Assembly: GCF_008017415.1 (NCBI RefSeq)
Contig: NZ_VRSV01000002.1
Span: forward strand, 1-64,000
Length of the DNA stretch: 64,000 nt
Source: Microbacterium hatanonis
GTDB taxonomy: Bacteria > Actinomycetota > Actinomycetes > Actinomycetales > Microbacteriaceae
Reading direction: 5' to 3'
This document shows positions 47,846 through 56,955 of this stretch, in pieces. Made by a program: the position numbers and the translations under genes. The notes beneath the pieces are model-generated. The model made no database searches and was not told where the DNA came from. It saw only the letters and a program-made list of their open reading frames with translations. The first letter of the stretch is position 1; each line of letters starts with the position of its first letter.

Positions 47846-50155
47846 CTACGACCCCGAGATGATCGGGATCGCGCGAGTCATCGGCCGGGGTTCGGGTTCG
47901 GGCTCCGGCTCGCCCAACAGCAGGAACAGCCCCCCGTAGGGCGGCAGTTCGATCGGGAAGCTCTGCAGGTCGTCGACGCGTGCGAGCGTCTCGCCGCTCT
48001 CGGCGTCGATCACGCCGCTGCGCGGGGTGAGGCTCTTCGAGCGCACGGTGCCCTCGATCGTCTCTCCCGAGAAGTTCAGCACCGTGATCTGCAGCGGGGC
48101 GTCGTCTCGCCGCTTGTCGCCGCCGTCGAGCCGGTGCACGAGCACCAGCATGCTCTGATGGGCGACCTGGGGGACGTCGATCTGCGACGCGATCGCGATG
48201 TCGTGCGCACGTCGGGTCGAGAGCACGTCGCGCAGCCCGACCGCGAACGACTCCGGGTTGCTCAGCTGCGAGGGCAGCGATCCGTACAGCGACCGGGCGC
48301 GCGGCATCCCGGCGAGCGACCTCGTCGCCTCGGGGGCGACGTCGAGCAGGTCGTGCGCGCCGCGCTCGATCCATCGGGTGTCACCGGTCGCGATGAGCGA
48401 GCCCACCTGCTCGGAGGGAAGGGTCAGCGTGCCGGTGAGGTCCCACCCCGACAGCGCGAAGACTCCGGGCTGCCAGGCGTTGTACTTCGCCAGCAGCAGG
48501 TGCGCGTCGCGGATGGCGGGCATGTCGTCGTCGGTGATGTCGTCGAGTCGCGCCTTGCCCTGGGTGGCGGCGATGAGCGACGCCGTCGTGCACGCGATGC
48601 CGTTCTGCGTGAACACCAGGTTGTAGTCGGCCTCGATCGTGAGGCTGTCGGTGAGGTCGGCGCGCACCTCTTCGGCGAGCTCGAGCCCGGTCACCTCGCG
48701 GTGGCGGTAGGTGTAGACGTCGTCGCGGTGCGTGGTCGCCCAGTGCACCAGCTCGTAGGTCAGCTCGTCGTGGTTCTGCAGACCGTGTACGAGCTGGGCG
48801 GGCTCGACGCCGATCTCGAGCGCGGTGTTCAGAGCGAGACGCAGGAACTCGGTGTTGCCGGTCGCGAGAGCGTGGTGGTAGCCGGGGCGGGTGACGAAGT
48901 CGTACGACAGGTCGGCGCCGACGGCTCCGGTGTCGCGGATGTCTTCGATCGTGAGGTTCAGCTCCTGGAAGGTGAACCCGCCGACCTTTCGCACCATGCT
49001 CGCGATGATGTGGTTCGCCGCGTGCGAGAGCGGGTGCCCCTCCGACCACGCGGGGAGCCCCTCGGTGCTCTTCTCCACACCGAGGAAGCCGTTCGCGTCG
49101 AGCCGCAGTGCGCTCGTGCCCAGATCGCCGAGCGAGTGCAGCGCGTCGCCGATCACGAGCTTCATGCCCGAGAAGGTGGGGTCGAGCCAGTTGATCGACG
49201 GCTGCCCCTCCTTGAAGTAGTGGAGGTAGACCCAGCGGCGCTCGACCCCGTCGACGCCGGTGACGGCCGCGGTGGCACTCCAGTTCGTCTCCTTCACACC
49301 GACGGTGTAGAAGATGACGCGCTGCAGCTCGCCGATGATGTACCCGCGCTCGCTGAGCTCGCGCTCCTGATCGCGGTCGAGGTTGACCGAGTCGCGCCCG
49401 TCGGGGATGACGGGGAGCAGGCCCCAGTCCTCCGGCGGGATCTCGACCATGTGGTAAATCCCGGGGTAGTCCTTGTACGCCATCTCGGCGAGACGGAAGT
49501 CGGCCCCCTTGCCGGTGTGCCCCGGCACGATGTCGTCGATGACGCTGCCGCCGTGGCTGTCGGCCACGTCGGCGAGGCGTCGGAACGAGGCCTCGTCGCC
49601 GAACTCGGGGTCGATCTGCGTGCTGATCCGGTCGAAGTGCCCGTCGACGCTCGGGGTCTCCTGCCAGCCGGTGATACCGCCGGCGCGCTTGACGGGACCG
49701 GTGTGGATGCCGGTGATCCCGACCTGCTCGAAGGCCTCCCAGAGGGCCTCGTCGCCGAGGGCGTGCAGGAACGACTCGCCCGGACGCGTGATCAGCGACA
49801 GAGGGTAGGCGGTGAACCACACGTCGCTCGTCTCGATCGCCCGGCGGGCGTCGGGGCGGGCGTAGGGGTTGCGCCACATCGAGGGTTGGCCCGACAGCTG
49901 TCGTCCGAGCACGTCGGCGTCCTTCAGCATCGACTGCCGCACGAGCCACTCGATGTAGGCGGGGTTCGTACCGTTCGCGGTGCGCGGGTCGGTCGCGAAG
50001 CGCCGCAGCGTTCCACCGCGCATCTGATCACGGGGGCGGAGCCGGCGGGGTCTTGCCGGGTAGCGCTGTTCGTCGTAACTGATCTCGGTCGTATCACGCT
50101 CGACGATGTCTTCGTCCTCGACGGGTGTCGAGTCGCGCTCGATGGGTTCGTCCAC
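47846..50155 (-). CDS. GH13 enzyme, trehalose-synthase-like
   Basis: A 769-residue glycoside hydrolase family 13 protein, similar to the second type of trehalose synthase (maltose alpha-glucosyltransferase). The barrel landmarks are [12 protein letters not shown] (region I), [10 protein letters not shown] with the nucleophile Asp (II), FQELNLT with the Glu acid/base (III) and [10 protein letters not shown] (IV). An acidic N-terminal extension precedes residue 50. GTG 50155 fits AAGGA better than ATG 50188. It is divergent from the second GH13 gene. Confidence 0.83.
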   Translation of the reverse strand: MDEPIERDSTPVEDEDIVERDTTEISYDEQRYPARPRRLRPRDQMRGGTLRRFATDPRTANGTNPAYIEWLVRQSMLKDADVLGRQLSGQPSMWRNPYARPDARRAIETSDVWFTAYPLSLITRPGESFLHALGDEALWEAFEQVGITGIHTGPVKRAGGITGWQETPSVDGHFDRISTQIDPEFGDEASFRRLADVADSHGGSVIDDIVPGHTGKGADFRLAEMAYKDYPGIYHMVEIPPEDWGLLPVIPDGRDSVNLDRDQERELSERGYIIGELQRVIFYTVGVKETNWSATAAVTGVDGVERRWVYLHYFKEGQPSINWLDPTFSGMKLVIGDALHSLGDLGTSALRLDANGFLGVEKSTEGLPAWSEGHPLSHAANHIIASMVRKVGGFTFQELNLTIEDIRDTGAVGADLSYDFVTRPGYHHALATGNTEFLRLALNTALEIGVEPAQLVHGLQNHDELTYELVHWATTHRDDVYTYRHREVTGLELAEEVRADLTDSLTIEADYNLVFTQNGIACTTASLIAATQGKARLDDITDDDMPAIRDAHLLLAKYNAWQPGVFALSGWDLTGTLTLPSEQVGSLIATGDTRWIERGAHDLLDVAPEATRSLAGMPRARSLYGSLPSQLSNPESFAVGLRDVLSTRRAHDIAIASQIDVPQVAHQSMLVLVHRLDGGDKRRDDAPLQITVLNFSGETIEGTVRSKSLTPRSGVIDAESGETLARVDDLQSFPIELPPYGGLFLLLGEPEPEPEPRPMTRAIPIISGS

Positions 50156-50324
50156 GGAGGGTCCTTCCCAGGCAGCACAGCACAGCATTCAGGTGGTCCC
50201 GATCGTATCCGCGCGCGCGGCCCTGACAGGTGGAGGTTGACCCTGTCGACACGACCCGATAGGTCGCGCGGATCGACGGCGCAACCCTGCGCGGCCGGCG
50301 GTGACCACCGTGTTGACTGGCCTG

Positions 50325-51662
50325 ATGGCACTCTGGGTCGACCATGCGATGTGGTGGCACGTCTATCCGCTCGGCTTCGTCGGAGCCCCCATACGTCCCG
50401 AGGAGGGGGCGACGGATGCTGTGCACCACCGCCTCGACCGTGTCGGCGGGTGGCTCGACCACGTCGTGGAGCTGGGACTGAACGGTCTCGCCCTCGGTCC
50501 GGTGTTCGCCTCCACCACGCACGGCTACGACACGACGGACCACTTCCGCATCGATCCTCGGCTCGGCGACGACGCCGATTTCGACAGGCTCGTCGCCACC
50601 GCTCACGAGAAGGGCGTGCGGGTGCTGCTCGACGGAGTCTTCAACCACGTCGGGCGGGCGCACCCCGCCTTCCGTGCGCTGGAGGAGAACGGACCGGATG
50701 CGGCGACGGCCGATCTGTTCCGCGTGGACTGGAACGGGTGGCAGCCCGGTGCCCCCGTGGCGGCGGAGGTCTTCGAAGGACACGACGCGCTCGTCGCGCT
50801 CGATCATTCCTCGCCCGCCGTCGAGCAGCTCGTCGTCGACGTCATGACGCACTGGCTCGATCGCGGCGCCGACGGGTGGCGCCTCGACGCCGCCTACGCG
50901 GTCGACCCCGCGTTCTGGGCGCGCGTGCTGCCTCGGGTGCGCGCGCAGCATCCGGACGTCTGGATCACCGGCGAGGTCATCCACGGCGACGCGGCCGCGA
51001 TCGTGGCGGAGTCGACGATGGACTCGCTCACGCAGTACGAGCTCTGGCAGGGGATCTGGCACGGCCTCGCCGACGCGAACCTCTTCGAGACGACGCACGC
51101 GATCGAACGCAACAACGCGCTGCTCGAGACCTTCGTGCCCACGACGTTCATCGGCAACCACGACGTGACCCGCATCGCCTCGGCCGTCGGCGACGCCCGG
51201 CACGTCCCGCACGCCGTCGCGCTGCTGATGATCCTCGCGGGAACACCGATGGTCTACGCCGGCGACGAGTACGGACTGCGCGCGGTGAAGGAGGAGCGGC
51301 TCGGGGGCGACGACGCCGTGCGGCCGGAGTTGCCCCCTGCGCCTCCCGCGGATCCGGCGACCCTGCCGGGCGCGGGGGCCTATGCGGCCGCCATGCTCGC
51401 GGTGCACCAGGAGCTGATCGCCCTGCGCCGTCGGCACCCGTGGCTGCGCACCGCGCAGACCGACGTCGTGCAGGTGGAGAACACCTCGGTGTCGCTGCGG
51501 ACGGCCACCGGTACCGATGCGCTGGTCACCGTGCTGAACCTGGCCGACGAGCCGGTGTCGCTCCCGGCGGCCGGGGCGACGTCGGTGCTGGCCGGGGCGG
51601 CGACGATCGCGGGCGACCGGGTCGAGCTCGCACCGCACGGCTGGGCCGTGCTCGGAGCCTGA
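50325..51662 (+). CDS. GH13 alpha-glucosidase/alpha-amylase family enzyme
   Basis: A 445-residue GH13 enzyme. LDGVFNHVG (region I), DGWRLDAAYAV (nucleophile Asp, II), WITGEVIHGD (acid/base Glu, III) and FIGNHDVTRI (IV) are intact, and the C-terminal beta domain is short. There is no signal peptide, so it acts on internal maltodextrins. ATG 50325 is preferred over GTG 50301. It pairs divergently with the trehalose-synthase-like gene and converges on an ROK kinase, suggesting intracellular maltose or trehalose handling. Confidence 0.85.
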   Translation: MALWVDHAMWWHVYPLGFVGAPIRPEEGATDAVHHRLDRVGGWLDHVVELGLNGLALGPVFASTTHGYDTTDHFRIDPRLGDDADFDRLVATAHEKGVRVLLDGVFNHVGRAHPAFRALEENGPDAATADLFRVDWNGWQPGAPVAAEVFEGHDALVALDHSSPAVEQLVVDVMTHWLDRGADGWRLDAAYAVDPAFWARVLPRVRAQHPDVWITGEVIHGDAAAIVAESTMDSLTQYELWQGIWHGLADANLFETTHAIERNNALLETFVPTTFIGNHDVTRIASAVGDARHVPHAVALLMILAGTPMVYAGDEYGLRAVKEERLGGDDAVRPELPPAPPADPATLPGAGAYAAAMLAVHQELIALRRRHPWLRTAQTDVVQVENTSVSLRTATGTDALVTVLNLADEPVSLPAAGATSVLAGAATIAGDRVELAPHGWAVLGA

Positions 51663-51723
51663 GACACGCGCATCGGCCGAGACGCGCCGCCTGGCGCGGT
51701 GTCCGAGCCGATACGCGCGTCTC
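51661..51723. repeat. Dispersed palindromic repeat, copy 3
   Basis: The longest copy: 63 bases with arms GAGACACGCGCATCGGC and GCCGATACGCGCGTCTC (15 of 17 paired) around CGCGCC-GCCT-GGCGCG. It overlaps the stop codon of the GH13 gene and faces the convergent ROK gene, where it can serve as a terminator. Confidence 0.75.
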
Positions 51724-51747
51724 GATGCGCCGTCGGCGGCGGGAGCG

Positions 51748-52659
51748 TCAGAGGCGGAAGACGAGGCCGCCGGCACCGATGAGCGGGGCGTCCGCCCCGA
51801 GCGACGAACGACGCACCTCGACGGCGCGGGTATGCGGCAGCACGCTGAAACGGTCGAGATCGGCGGCGACGTCGTCGACGTATCCGGGATAGCCGAGCGC
51901 GAGACCGCCGGCGAGGCTCACGGCCTCGATGTCGAGCAGCGCGGCGACCGAGACGATCGCCTGAGCCATCCCGCGGGTCGAGCGACGCAGGGCACCGAGC
52001 GCGAGGTCGTTGCCGCGGAGGGCGTCGGCGACGATCTCTTCCCCCGTCGTTCCCGACCACCCCCGGGCACGCGCCCAGGCCACGGTGCCCGGGCCCGAGC
52101 AGATGCGCTCGACGGTGGCCTCGACGGGCTCTTCACCGTCGACGACGTCGCGCAGCAGCATCTGCCCCACGTGACCGGCGTTGCCCGTGCGCCCCGAGAC
52201 CAGGCGCCCGTCGACGATCAGACCGCTCCCCACACCCGTCGACACCACGATGGCGATCGCGTTCTCGCAGCCCGCGAGCGATCCCACCCATGCCTCTGCG
52301 AGCGCGAAGCACTGCCCGTCGAGCCGCAGGGTGGTCGGGAGTCCCGACAGCTCCGACACCTGGCGGGCGATCGGATGACCACGCCACAACGGGAGGTTGA
52401 GAGGCGATATCGCCCCGTCGTCGAGTGAGACCGGGCCGGCGGACCCCACTCCCGCACCGACCAGACGGGCACCGTCGGGAACGCTCGAGAGCGCGGCTCG
52501 CACCACCTTCGTCACCGCGGCGTCGAGGTCGGCGACCGACCGCTCGCGCCCGGTGGGCCCGCGGTGGCGGCTCCCGTCGACCAGACGGCCGTCGGTCGTG
52601 ACCAGCGCGGCCTCGAGCTTCGTGCCGCCGATGTCGACGGCCAGCGCGAGGTCGGTCAT
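51748..52659 (-). CDS. ROK-family sugar kinase, zinc motif missing
   Basis: A 303-residue ROK protein, likely an ATP-dependent glucokinase or related hexose kinase. DIGGTKLEAALV (phosphate loop), the TGVGSGLIVDGRLVSG segment, GNAGHVGQM and a second phosphate loop LAGGLALGYPG are present. The usual zinc-binding CxCGxxGCxE after GH is replaced by a stretch with no paired cysteines, ending VERICSGPG. Start ATG 52659; it overlaps the Pr6Pr gene. Glucose released by the neighbouring GH13 enzymes is a plausible substrate. Confidence 0.83.
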   Translation of the reverse strand: MTDLALAVDIGGTKLEAALVTTDGRLVDGSRHRGPTGRERSVADLDAAVTKVVRAALSSVPDGARLVGAGVGSAGPVSLDDGAISPLNLPLWRGHPIARQVSELSGLPTTLRLDGQCFALAEAWVGSLAGCENAIAIVVSTGVGSGLIVDGRLVSGRTGNAGHVGQMLLRDVVDGEEPVEATVERICSGPGTVAWARARGWSGTTGEEIVADALRGNDLALGALRRSTRGMAQAIVSVAALLDIEAVSLAGGLALGYPGYVDDVAADLDRFSVLPHTRAVEVRRSSLGADAPLIGAGGLVFRL

Positions 52660-53378
52660 GACGCCGTGCCGCGGGCTCGCCGACGCGGGTCCTGCACGAG
52701 CGCCGGCAGGAACCGGTCGAGGAGCGTCAGAACGACCGCGATCACCACCCCGATCAGGAGCACGAACAGGGAGTTGCGCACGGAGTCGGCGAAGCCGATC
52801 GTGGCGACGTCGAGGAAGGGGTAGGGGTACCAGCCGGTGACGGCGCCGTGGACGAACGTGTATACGAGCCACAGGACGGGCCAGATGAAGGCGAGGGCGC
52901 ACGCACGCCAGCCGATGCGCGGGCGAGGGCCGAACAGCAGCCACCCGATGAGCGTCGCCCACGGCGCGATGTAGTGGAAGCCGATGGTCGCGGCGAGCGC
53001 CCACCCCTCGGGGTGCACCAGCCGTGCGAGAACCGTCTCGTAGACGAGTCCCGTGATGATGATGCCGAGGAGGGCATCGAGCCGCAGCACCCTCCAGACT
53101 CGTCCGTCGCGCCGGATGTTCAGGGCGAGGGCGAGCGAGGTGCCCAGCACGAAGATGTTGCTCTGGATGGTGAAGAAGCTGAACAGGCGCACGAGTCTCG
53201 TGGCGAGGCTCTCACCGGCGGTCGACGTGCCGGAGTTGACGTCCTGTCCGCCGGTGAAGATGAGTGTCAGCTGGATCGTCAGCGCGATGGCGACCACGAC
53301 CGCGATCACGCCGAACCACACCCGCGCAGCCGTCGTGCGCGCCGAGCTCCGTGCCGTTGCCGCGACGTCGTTCGACAT
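52656..53378 (-). CDS. Pr6Pr-family membrane protein (second copy)
   Basis: A 240-residue paralogue of the protein at 42657, with six helices. FSFFTIQSNIFVLGTSLAL matches FDFFGYFTNQTSLLAAI of the other copy, and TFVHGAVTGWYPYPFLDV matches its GWVPYGFL segment. The start is ATG 53378 after GGGGAGG. Its stop overlaps the ROK start as ATGA, so the two are one operon. Confidence 0.8.
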   Translation of the reverse strand: MSNDVAATARSSARTTAARVWFGVIAVVVAIALTIQLTLIFTGGQDVNSGTSTAGESLATRLVRLFSFFTIQSNIFVLGTSLALALNIRRDGRVWRVLRLDALLGIIITGLVYETVLARLVHPEGWALAATIGFHYIAPWATLIGWLLFGPRPRIGWRACALAFIWPVLWLVYTFVHGAVTGWYPYPFLDVATIGFADSVRNSLFVLLIGVVIAVVLTLLDRFLPALVQDPRRRARGTAS

Positions 53379-53503
53379 CCGCCGACCTCCCCTCGACGCC
53401 GACGGCGCCGTCGGGGTCATGCTAGGGGACACCACCTCCGCACGTCTGCCGCGTTCGGCGGATTCGCGCGGTTATGATCGCCGGGCGGGAAGTGGGGGAA
53501 ACG

Positions 53504-54667
53504 ATGACGTCGTCACGCGGTGAACGGGTGCGCGCGAGACGCGCCGTCTACCGGGCACGCCGGTTGTGGGTCTTCGGGTCGCTCGCCGCGGTGATCGTGC
53601 TCGCGGCCGGCGGGGTCTTCACCGCCATGGCGCTCGCTCAGTCCGCGGGGTCGGGCCCGACGGCGCAGGCGGAGCCCGCAGCATCCGAGCCGGCCACTCC
53701 GATCCCCGAGGAGACTCCTCTCACCCCCGCCCAGACGCTCCTCGCGTCCACGACCGACCCGCAGGCGTGCGCGGTGCAGTTCACCGGTGACGCGATCGCA
53801 CAAGACCCGGTGCTGCAGACCCAGGGGGCGCTCTACTCCGGGCTCCCGATCCCGCGCGCGGAGGGCAAGGTCTTCGCGGGGTGGTACGCGAGCGACGCGG
53901 ATGCTGCGGCCCTCACCGCGGCGGCGCGGGTGAACGGCTCCGACGCGGTGTCGTGCGTCGACCGGCAGGTCACGCTGCACGGCGCGTGGACGACCCCCGA
54001 CGTGAACGCCGCGGAAGACGCGGGCATCCCGATCCTCATGTACCACCAGTTCACGGCGAACCCCGAGGGCGAGAACAACTCGCTCAAGCTGAACTACGCC
54101 TACATCGGCGACTTCGACGCGCAGATGGCCTACATCGCCTCATCGGGGTTCTACCTTCCGACCTGGGACGAATTGAGCGCGTTCATCGACGGCGCGCTGT
54201 TCCTTCCCGAGCACTCTGTGATCGTGACCGACGACGACGCCCACCAGACGTGGCTCGAGCTCGCCGCGCCCGTGGTGGAGAAGTACAAGGTAATGACGAC
54301 ATCGTTCGTCATCACGAAGTGGCGCACCGAAGGCACGCCCAACCCCTACGTGCTACAGCGCTCGCACACCCAGGACATGCACGAGGCCGGCGAGAACGGC
54401 AAGGGCCGGATGGTCAACTGGACCGCCGACCAGATCGCCGCCGACCTCGAGCAGTCGGCCCAGATCCTGGGGGCGAGGGAGGTCGTCGCCTACCCGTTCG
54501 GGCACTACAACGACACCACGAAGCAGGGTGTCGCCCAGGCCGGATTCGAGATGGGCCGCACGATCGAGCAGGGGTATGTGCGGATCGGCACCGACAAACT
54601 CGCCCTGCCGTGCATCCGGATCAACTACGGAATGACCGTCGACGATCTGGCCGGTCTCATCGGCTGA
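53504..54667 (+). CDS. Membrane-anchored polysaccharide deacetylase
   Basis: A 387-residue exported protein. A basic N-terminus and one helix (about 20-45) anchor it; a Pro/Glu linker is followed by an InlB B-repeat-like module (near 105-155; GKVFAGWYAS, VTLHGAWT) and a NodB-like domain (about 170-387). The metal motif is DDDAHQTW in place of TFDDG, and the later YPFGHYN is the normal motif 4. The start is ATG 53504. The altered motif makes activity uncertain. Confidence 0.8.
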   Translation: MTSSRGERVRARRAVYRARRLWVFGSLAAVIVLAAGGVFTAMALAQSAGSGPTAQAEPAASEPATPIPEETPLTPAQTLLASTTDPQACAVQFTGDAIAQDPVLQTQGALYSGLPIPRAEGKVFAGWYASDADAAALTAAARVNGSDAVSCVDRQVTLHGAWTTPDVNAAEDAGIPILMYHQFTANPEGENNSLKLNYAYIGDFDAQMAYIASSGFYLPTWDELSAFIDGALFLPEHSVIVTDDDAHQTWLELAAPVVEKYKVMTTSFVITKWRTEGTPNPYVLQRSHTQDMHEAGENGKGRMVNWTADQIAADLEQSAQILGAREVVAYPFGHYNDTTKQGVAQAGFEMGRTIEQGYVRIGTDKLALPCIRINYGMTVDDLAGLIG

Positions 54668-54781
54668 TCGTCGGCACCCGCGGAATCACGCCCCTTTCCA
54701 ACCTGTGGGCGCCCATAGCCGCGTCTCAGGAACCCCCGTTAGGCTGAACCGTCCTTGGCACCAGCAGATCGAGAGTCCTTC

Positions 54782-55909
54782 ATGGATGTGTCCGTCATCG
54801 TCCCCACCTTCAACGAGGGGCCGAACGTTCGGGAGCTTCTCCGACGCCTCGACGCAGCTCTGACCGGCACCGCGTTCGAGGTGGTGTTCGTCGACGATTC
54901 GACCGACAGCACCCCCGACATCATCCGTGAGGCCGCGGCGAAGACCGACACCCCGGTTCGCCTCATCCACCGGGAGCACCCCACCGGCGGCCTCGGCGGC
55001 GCCGTGGTCGAGGGCATCCAGGCGTCGGCATCGGACTGGTGCCTCGTCATGGACGGCGATCTGCAGCATCCGCCGGAGGTCATCCCCGACATGCTCGCCC
55101 GCGCCCAGCGCGGTGACGCCGACGTCGTCGTCGCCTCGCGGTACACCGCCGGCGGCACGTCCGACGGACTCGCCAACGCGGTGCGCACCGGGGTCTCCCG
55201 CGCGTCGACGCTGCTGACGAAGGCGATGTTCCCCCGCAAGCTGCACGGCTGCTCCGACCCGATGACCGGCTTCTTCCTCGTGAACCGCCCGGCCATCGAC
55301 GTCGAGTCGCTGCGCCCGCGCGGATTCAAGATCCTCCTCGAGATCCTCGCGCGCAAGCAGATGCGCGTCGCCGAGGTGCCGTTCGACTTCGCCGAGCGCT
55401 ACGCGGGCGAGTCGAAGGCGTCGTTCACGCAGGGCATCCGCTTCCTCACGCAGCTGACGATGCTGCGCTTCGGCCGCATGTCGGCCTTCGCTCTCGTCGG
55501 CGGCGTCGGCGCGCTGGCGAACCTCGGCATCATGTGGGCCCTGATCGGCTTCGGCATGGAGTACATCTGGGCGTCGATCTTCGCGAGCATCGTGACGATC
55601 GTCGGCAACTTCCTGCTGCTCGAGTACCTCGTCTTCGCCGACATGCGCGAGGATTCGGGGCTCATGCGGCACCGCTTCCTCAAGTCGTTCACGTTCAACG
55701 GCATCGAGGCGATCATCCGTATCCCCGTGCTGTGGGTGCTCGTCGAACGGACGCACATCCCGAGCGTTCTGGCCGCCGCCCTCACGCTCATCGCCGCGTT
55801 TATCGTGCGGTTCCTCTTCCACGCGCTCGTGGTCTACGCACCCCGCAAGCAGCGCGGCGCGAAGGTCGAGGAGTCGCAGACCCCGCTGGCCGACGAGCTC
55901 GCCCTCTGA
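54782..55909 (+). CDS. GT2 glycosyltransferase fused to GtrA
   Basis: A 375-residue protein joining an N-terminal dolichol-phosphate-mannose-synthase-like GT2 domain (1-225; VIVPTFNEGPNV, VFVDDSTDST, MDGDLQHPPEV) to a C-terminal GtrA domain with four helices (about 235-355). It should attach a sugar to a polyprenyl phosphate and help flip it for cell-surface glycosylation. ATG 54782 is preferred, though TTG 54755 is possible. It is adjacent to the deacetylase, consistent with surface polysaccharide work. Confidence 0.9.
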   Translation: MDVSVIVPTFNEGPNVRELLRRLDAALTGTAFEVVFVDDSTDSTPDIIREAAAKTDTPVRLIHREHPTGGLGGAVVEGIQASASDWCLVMDGDLQHPPEVIPDMLARAQRGDADVVVASRYTAGGTSDGLANAVRTGVSRASTLLTKAMFPRKLHGCSDPMTGFFLVNRPAIDVESLRPRGFKILLEILARKQMRVAEVPFDFAERYAGESKASFTQGIRFLTQLTMLRFGRMSAFALVGGVGALANLGIMWALIGFGMEYIWASIFASIVTIVGNFLLLEYLVFADMREDSGLMRHRFLKSFTFNGIEAIIRIPVLWVLVERTHIPSVLAAALTLIAAFIVRFLFHALVVYAPRKQRGAKVEESQTPLADELAL

Positions 55910-56053
55910 CACCACGCCGTGACGCGGGCGATCGGCCCGCACGCGGTCGCCGCCGCCCGAATAGCCCGCGCCCCGACCGAAGGCCCGCGGGAATCGCCGG
56001 CACGGGAGCGACGCGCATAGGATGCGGCTGGAACTCCCACGAAAGGGGACGCA

Positions 56054-56617
56054 GTGCCGGATACGGATTCGCGGACGACCTGGGTGCTCGTGGACGGGGA
56101 GAACATCGACGCCACCCTGGGCGCCTCGATCCTGGGCCGGCGGCCGCAGCCCGACGAGCGCCCCCGGTGGGACCGCCTCGTCACGTTCTCGGAGCGCGTC
56201 TGGGCGCAGCCCGCGCAGGGCGTGTTCTTCCTGAACGCCTCCGCCGGGATCCCGATGCCGTTCGTGCAGGCGTTGAAGGCGATGGACTACGTCGTCGTGC
56301 CGCTCTCGGGCGGACCCGACGAGAAGATCGTCGACATCGCGATCCAGCGCACGCTCCGGGCGATGCGCGACCGCGACGCCGACGTGATGCTGGTGAGCCA
56401 CGACGGCGACTTCCTCCACGACCTGTCCGATCTCATCGGCTCGCCCCGGCGGGTGGGCATCGCCGCGTTCTCGGAGTTCCGCAACGCCGGTTTCGCCTCC
56501 ATCCCGGGCCTGGAGAAGTTCGACCTCGAGTACGACGCCCGAGTGTTCGACGCCCCGCTGCCGCGGATCCGCGTCATCCCGATCGACGAGTTCGACCCGA
56601 GCGCGTTCCTCGGCTGA
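56054..56617 (+). CDS. NYN-domain (LabA/DUF88-type) nuclease-like protein
   Basis: A 187-residue protein of the NYN superfamily of PIN-like RNases. VLVDGENIDATLG has the first acidic cluster, then GGPDEKIVDIAIQRTL and VSHDGDFLHDLSDL carry the others. The fold suggests RNA cleavage or processing. The start is GTG 56054 after GAAAGGGG. Confidence 0.87.
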   Translation: MPDTDSRTTWVLVDGENIDATLGASILGRRPQPDERPRWDRLVTFSERVWAQPAQGVFFLNASAGIPMPFVQALKAMDYVVVPLSGGPDEKIVDIAIQRTLRAMRDRDADVMLVSHDGDFLHDLSDLIGSPRRVGIAAFSEFRNAGFASIPGLEKFDLEYDARVFDAPLPRIRVIPIDEFDPSAFLG

Positions 56618-56666
56618 GGCCGGTCGCGCCGCCCGACGGGCGTCCAACCCGGCGTAGCCTGGTGCG

Positions 56667-56924
56667 ATGACTTCGGATACTCCCGTGAAGATGTTCGGCG
56701 CCCAGTGGTGCATCGACTGCCGCCGCACGAAGAAGCAGCTCGACGAGCTCGGCATCTCTTACGAGTACGTCGACCTCGAGGCCGACCCGGCCGCGGCCGA
56801 CATCGCCCGCGAGATCTCGGGCCGCACGCAGATCCCCGTCGTGGTCTACCCCGACTCGTCGCACCATGTCGAGCCGTCGAACGCCGACGTCGAGGCCAAG
56901 CTCCGCGAGCTCGCACTCATCTGA
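56667..56924 (+). CDS. Mycoredoxin/glutaredoxin-like protein
   Basis: An 85-residue thioredoxin-fold protein. The active site is CIDC in AQWCIDCRRTK and the cis-proline motif is TQIPVVVYPD. Actinobacteria use such mycoredoxins with mycothiol to reduce mixed disulfides. The start is ATG 56667. The next gene follows on the same strand 31 bases later. Confidence 0.88.
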   Translation: MTSDTPVKMFGAQWCIDCRRTKKQLDELGISYEYVDLEADPAAADIAREISGRTQIPVVVYPDSSHHVEPSNADVEAKLRELALI

Positions 56925-56955
56925 GACACCCCGCCCGAGAGGCCCGGAGCGCGCG

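Noticed and set aside
48134..51892. Very long open frame (about 1250 codons) opposite the trehalose-synthase-like gene
   Set aside because: It is the antisense shadow of GC-rich coding DNA. Its composition (Arg, Ala, Gly, Asp, Val) has no domain, and the opposite strand holds intact GH13 motifs.
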